A DNA stretch of 19,688 bases from Mesotoga sp. GTDB lineage: Bacteria > Thermotogota > Thermotogae > Petrotogales > Kosmotogaceae. The position numbers were made by a program, and so were the translations under genes. Below are positions 16,665 through 19,688 of this stretch, one piece after another (within the stretch, counting starts at the first letter, position 1; every line of letters begins with the position of its first letter). The stretch lies in contig WOZY01000170.1 in assembly GCA_011620045.1 (NCBI GenBank), positions 1 to 19,688 on the forward strand, written 5' to 3'. The notes under the pieces were generated by a model, which did not search any database, was not told the DNA's origin, and saw only the letters and a list, made by a program, of their open reading frames with translations.

Positions 16665-18083
16665 CTATGCCGTCTCGAGTTTCAGTATATTGGTAGAGTT
16701 GCTCGTTCCAAACGGAATACCTGCGGTGAGAATTATCGTGTCTCCCTTTTTCACAAGCTTAAGCTGTCTAGCAAGAGGTCCGGCAACTTTAACGAGATCG
16801 TCCGTAGAATTGCCAAGCCCCATTAAAACTGGATGCGCTCCCCAAACAAGGTTCAGTCTGTAGTAAGTATCTTCATTAGGAGTGACCGCAAGTATGTGAG
16901 CTCTCGGCCGGAAACCGGAAACGTTTCTTGCAGTATGCCCGGAGAAAGTCGAACTGACAATAACCTTCACCTTCAGCTCTTCGCTTATGTCCCACGCAGC
17001 CCTGCAGATGGCATCGGTGTGATCATCCGTAGAGACTTTTTCTCTTGTCCACCTCAGCAGCCCGGGATTCTGTTTCAGATATTTTTCGGTCGATCTAGCA
17101 GTGAGGTCCATGACCGATACGGCCTCAAGAGGGTACTTGCCAATTGAGGTCTCTCCAGAAAGCATTATTGCATCCGTTCCATCTACGATTGCGTTTGTTA
17201 TGTCGGTTGCCTCGGCTCTTGTAGGCACGGGATTCTCTATCATAGATTCCAGCATCTGTGTTGCCGTTATAACTGGAATTCGCTTTTGGTTTCCGTATCT
17301 TATGATTTTCTTCTGAGCAACCGGAACTTCCTCAACGGGAATCTCCACTCCAAGATCACCCCTCGCGACCATAAGTCCATCGGAGACCTCGGCAATCTCT
17401 TCAATATGTTTCAGCGCCTGTTCCGTTTCTATCTTCGAGACTATAGGAATAGATCCTCCAGACTCTTCGACAACCCTCCTGGCATGCACGACATCTTCGG
17501 GCCTTCTGACAAATGAAAGTGCGAAATAGTCGACTCCCTCCTCAATTCCAAGTCTGATAAACTCCCTGTCTTTCTCTGTAATTGCCGGAATGCTAATGTC
17601 TATACCCGGGAGGTTGATTCCTCTTCTGTGAGTAACAACTCCTCCACTTAAGATTCTCGTTCTGACTTCGGACTTTGTCACGGATAAGACCTTAAGCTTG
17701 ATCTTGCCGTCATCCATAAGAATCAGGTCTCCTGGTTTCACCTCTTCGGGAAGCTTCTTGTAGTTCACGCTAACAACACTCTCGCTTCCTTTAAGGTCTT
17801 CAGTCGTCAGGAGAAACTCGCTCCCCTTTCGGAGTTCTACAGCGGGTCTTTCAAATAAGCCAGTCCTTATCTTTGGACCCGAAAGATCGAGCAAGATTGT
17901 CAGTGGCAAATCCATAGATCTGCGAATCTCTTTCAACCTTCTGATTCTCTCCCTGTGTTCAGTAATGTCGCCGTGAGTTGTATTGAGTCTGGCGACATTC
18001 ATTCCCCTTTGAAGAAGAGACTTGAGCATTTCCGACGATTCTGTAGCCGGACCTATTGTGCAAACGATCTTCGTTTTTCTCAA
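16665..18083 (-). CDS. pyk: Pyruvate kinase
   Basis: Pyruvate kinase makes pyruvate and ATP from phosphoenolpyruvate and ADP, the last step of glycolysis; it is cytoplasmic, with 472 residues. Motifs are TKIVCTIGPAT at the N-terminus, MNVARLNTTHGD (substrate-binding Arg and Asn), LLDLSGPKIRTG, the active-site signature VSKIETEQA and ARGDLGVEIP (metal and phosphate binding). TQMLESM and the ADP-site MLSGETSIGKYPLEAV follow. The C-terminal allosteric domain has VIVSSTFSGHTARNVSGFRP. The TTG at 18083 gives MRKTKIVCTIGP, which aligns with Thermotoga pyruvate kinase. GAGGTGG (18098-18092) lies ahead of it at good spacing. An ATG at 18101 that overlaps the pfkA stop as ATGA is the alternative. It forms an operon with pfkA. 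Confidence 0.97.
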   Translation of the reverse strand: MRKTKIVCTIGPATESSEMLKSLLQRGMNVARLNTTHGDITEHRERIRRLKEIRRSMDLPLTILLDLSGPKIRTGLFERPAVELRKGSEFLLTTEDLKGSESVVSVNYKKLPEEVKPGDLILMDDGKIKLKVLSVTKSEVRTRILSGGVVTHRRGINLPGIDISIPAITEKDREFIRLGIEEGVDYFALSFVRRPEDVVHARRVVEESGGSIPIVSKIETEQALKHIEEIAEVSDGLMVARGDLGVEIPVEEVPVAQKKIIRYGNQKRIPVITATQMLESMIENPVPTRAEATDITNAIVDGTDAIMLSGETSIGKYPLEAVSVMDLTARSTEKYLKQNPGLLRWTREKVSTDDHTDAICRAAWDISEELKVKVIVSSTFSGHTARNVSGFRPRAHILAVTPNEDTYYRLNLVWGAHPVLMGLGNSTDDLVKVAGPLARQLKLVKKGDTIILTAGIPFGTSNSTNILKLETA

Positions 18084-18097
18084 ACTGCTCCACCTCG

Positions 18098-19063
18098 TCA
18101 TGAGAGAATTTTCGCCATTTCCACTAGTTCCATGTCAAGTTCCTTTTTGTGTGAAAGTACTTGTTCGAGAGAAACACCGACTATCTTTCCACCATGCAGA
18201 GCCAACATGATTCCCGACTCTCCTCTTTCAAGCGACTTGACCGACGCGTATCCCATCCTTGAGGCCAGTACCCTGTCAAAAGCAGTTGGAGATCCACCTC
18301 TCTGAACATGACCCAAGATGGTTATTCTGGTCTCGTATCCAATCCTGTGTTCTACATGTCTGGCAACAGTGTAGGCACTTGCTGCACCCTCGGCAACTAC
18401 TATGATGCAGTTGATCTTTCCTCTTTTTCTTTCTTTCCAAATCTTTTCGGCTATTGATTCATAATCCACTGGAAGCTCTGGAACGATTATTGCTTCGGCA
18501 CCAACGGCCATACCTGAAGCAAGTGCAACATAGCCGGAGTTTCTGCCCATGACCTCTACTACAAAAGCTCTTTCATGCGAAGAAGCCGTGTCTTTGAGCT
18601 TCTGAATTGTCTCAACGCAGGTATTCAAACACGTATCTACCCCGATGCACATATCTGTCATAGCAATGTCATTATCTATTGTACCTGGAATGCCGACAAC
18701 TGGGATTCCGTTTTCTTCCATAAGCAGTTTTGCACCGGAAAGACTCCCCTCTCCTCCGATAACTATTAGAGCTTCAATCTGATTGTTCCTCAGGATTTCA
18801 GCGGCCCTTGCTCTGCCTTCCTCGGTCTTGAACTCTTCGCATCGGGAACTCCTCAAGACCGTTCCACCTTTCTCCATTATTCCTCCGACCGAGGAGTAAT
18901 CCATATCAGTGAACTCTTCATCAAGCAGACCAGAGTACCCTCTCCTGATTCCTACAACGGCTATTTCATCTGTCTGGGCAGTTCTTACAGCTGCCCTTAT
19001 AGCCGCATTCATCCCCGGTGAATCCCCTCCACTGGTGAGGACCCCGACCTTCCTAATCAACAT
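18098..19063 (-). CDS. pfkA: ATP-dependent 6-phosphofructokinase
   Basis: This enzyme phosphorylates fructose-6-phosphate to fructose-1,6-bisphosphate, the committed step of glycolysis. It is 321 residues, the usual bacterial length. Motifs are the ATP loop [28 protein letters not shown], the catalytic PGTIDNDI, substrate-binding [13 protein letters not shown], and [14 protein letters not shown]. The GGEGS has Glu where E. coli has the Mg-binding Asp (GGDGS); as I recall, Thermotoga ATP-phosphofructokinase has the same change. The Gly after it favours ATP over pyrophosphate. The ATG at 19063 follows GGAGGG, and the longer frame to 19087 lacks a site. It is upstream of pyk in one operon, so the two key glycolytic control enzymes are made together. 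Confidence 0.97.
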   Translation of the reverse strand: MLIRKVGVLTSGGDSPGMNAAIRAAVRTAQTDEIAVVGIRRGYSGLLDEEFTDMDYSSVGGIMEKGGTVLRSSRCEEFKTEEGRARAAEILRNNQIEALIVIGGEGSLSGAKLLMEENGIPVVGIPGTIDNDIAMTDMCIGVDTCLNTCVETIQKLKDTASSHERAFVVEVMGRNSGYVALASGMAVGAEAIIVPELPVDYESIAEKIWKERKRGKINCIIVVAEGAASAYTVARHVEHRIGYETRITILGHVQRGGSPTAFDRVLASRMGYASVKSLERGESGIMLALHGGKIVGVSLEQVLSHKKELDMELVEMAKILS

Positions 19064-19103
19064 TATCCCTCCTAACGATGACGGCACTTAGCTAACCGAC
19101 TAC

Positions 19104-19112
19104 ATTCTAGCA
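19104..19112 (-). promoter_or_regulatory. Candidate pfkA-pyk extended -10 promoter
   Basis: On the minus strand, TGCTAGAAT reads as an extended -10 (TG-N-TAGAAT). No clear -35 box is found at the usual distance, which is tolerated for extended -10 promoters. The transcript would start about 34 bases before the pfkA ATG. Confidence 0.4.
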
Positions 19113-19154
19113 CATTGGGATTCTAAAATCACCAATCACAAATGCGTCCAGAAG

Positions 19155-19183
19155 TTAACCAATCTAATTACTTGGTGTATAAT
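19155..19183 (+). promoter_or_regulatory. gcvT promoter
   Basis: TTAACC (19155-19160), a 17-base spacer and a perfect TATAAT (19178-19183) lie 26 bases before the ATG. The leader carries AGGAGGTGATC (19197-19207), essentially a full complement to the 16S rRNA 3' end. Confidence 0.75.
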
Positions 19184-19208
19184 TTCAGGTGAAACAGGAG
19201 GTGATCGA

Positions 19209-19688
19209 ATGAAGGTCCTCAAGTCAGGAATTCCAGAATTTGAAGCAAAAATGTATCAGGAAATCCTTCTAAAAGAAGGAATCTTTTCGGAACTGGTGGA
19301 TTCTCATTTCGCATACACCGACAGCGTATACTTTGGTTCGGGTAGTTTAGTAGACATTCTTATACCCGACGATGATTTCGAAGAAGCTGTTCAGATCTTT
19401 GAAGATTTGCAACAGAGGGGGAGGGAAAAACGGATGAGTGATCTAAAGAGAACGCCGCTTTACAGTGAGCACGTGAGACTTAAGGGAAAGTTGGTCGATT
19501 TTGCTGGGTGGGAGATGCCTTTGCAGTATGATTCGATAATCAACGAGCACAATCTTGTCAGGAAGGAGGCCGGCCTCTTTGATGTCTCGCACATGGGAGA
19601 AATTGAAATTGTGGGACCCGATGCAATTCAGTTTTCGGACTACTTGATAACAAACTCTGTCTCTTCTCTGAAGAACGGAGCCATAGTC
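19209..19688 (+). CDS. gcvT: DUF2007-like domain in frame with glycine cleavage T protein (GcvT), partial
   Basis: The frame opens at ATG 19209 behind an ideal ribosome binding site and stays open to the window end, with no stop between two domains. Residues 1-75 look like the small DUF2007 'signal transducing' domain (MKVLKSGIPEFEAKMYQEI, VDSHFAYTDSVYF, VDILIPDDDFEEAVQIF). From residue 76 (ATG 19434) the sequence is the N-terminus of aminomethyltransferase GcvT: LKRTPLYSEHVRLKG, DFAGWEMPLQY, RKEAGLFDVSHMGEI and YLITNSVSSL. GcvT releases ammonia and transfers the methylene group to tetrahydrofolate during glycine cleavage. A second good ribosome binding site (GGGGGAGGG, ending 8 bases before ATG 19434) would allow GcvT to be made alone. 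So this is a fusion, two nested products, or a frameshift of two genes that once overlapped as ATGA. Confidence 0.85.
   Translation, partial: MKVLKSGIPEFEAKMYQEILLKEGIFSELVDSHFAYTDSVYFGSGSLVDILIPDDDFEEAVQIFEDLQQRGREKRMSDLKRTPLYSEHVRLKGKLVDFAGWEMPLQYDSIINEHNLVRKEAGLFDVSHMGEIEIVGPDAIQFSDYLITNSVSSLKNGAIV

Overview
The window reads as a chromosomal piece of a Thermotogae bacterium, most likely a mesophilic Kosmotogales member such as Mesotoga. This rests on family resemblance recalled from memory, not on a search. The phosphofructokinase, pyruvate kinase and GcvT look closest to Thermotoga proteins (for example GGEGS instead of GGDGS in the phosphofructokinase). An araR/araA/araD locus with a xylulokinase-type kinase in place of classical AraB is also a Thermotogae arrangement. 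A small secreted protein ending in Phe fits the outer 'toga'.

Layout. (1) 1-921, minus: the N-terminal part of an iron-sulfur flavoprotein, cut by the window edge, and a signal-peptide protein that may be an outer-membrane barrel. (2) 1136-8148, plus: an L-arabinose locus with the regulator araR, an FGGY sugar kinase (probable ribulokinase), araA and araD. Together they convert L-arabinose to L-ribulose, L-ribulose-5-phosphate and D-xylulose-5-phosphate. Three near-identical AraR-type operators (cores at 1171, 3001 and 3275) tie the locus together. The locus is loosely packed: a 1.4 kb gap follows araR and a 0.7 kb gap precedes araA. The first gap ends in what looks like a decayed TrpF-like gene. 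(3) 8247-14166, minus: a tightly overlapping six-gene block. In transcription order it encodes a 12-TM ABC-2-like permease, a MoxR-type AAA+ ATPase, a DUF2201/VWA protein, an unrecognised protein, a divergent stand-alone fumarase beta-like domain and a DUF457 (YdjM-like) membrane protein. (4) 14489-16526, minus: groES-groEL with promoter, CIRCE operator and a strong terminator. (5) 16665-19063, minus: pfkA-pyk, the two irreversible kinases of lower glycolysis. (6) 19155-19688, plus: promoter, ideal ribosome binding site, and a DUF2007-like domain that runs in frame into GcvT without a stop.

The most noteworthy points are: two arabinose genes (araR, araA) whose best-supported start codon is ATT; the araR promoter/operator/start arrangement; the in-frame DUF2007-GcvT junction; the MoxR-VWA operon with its degenerate fumarase-like partner; and the TrpF-like remnant upstream of the sugar kinase. 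I saw no tRNA, rRNA, CRISPR array, insertion sequence or prophage. I did not find a clearly new defence or mobile system; the MoxR-VWA block is the least understood multi-gene unit here.
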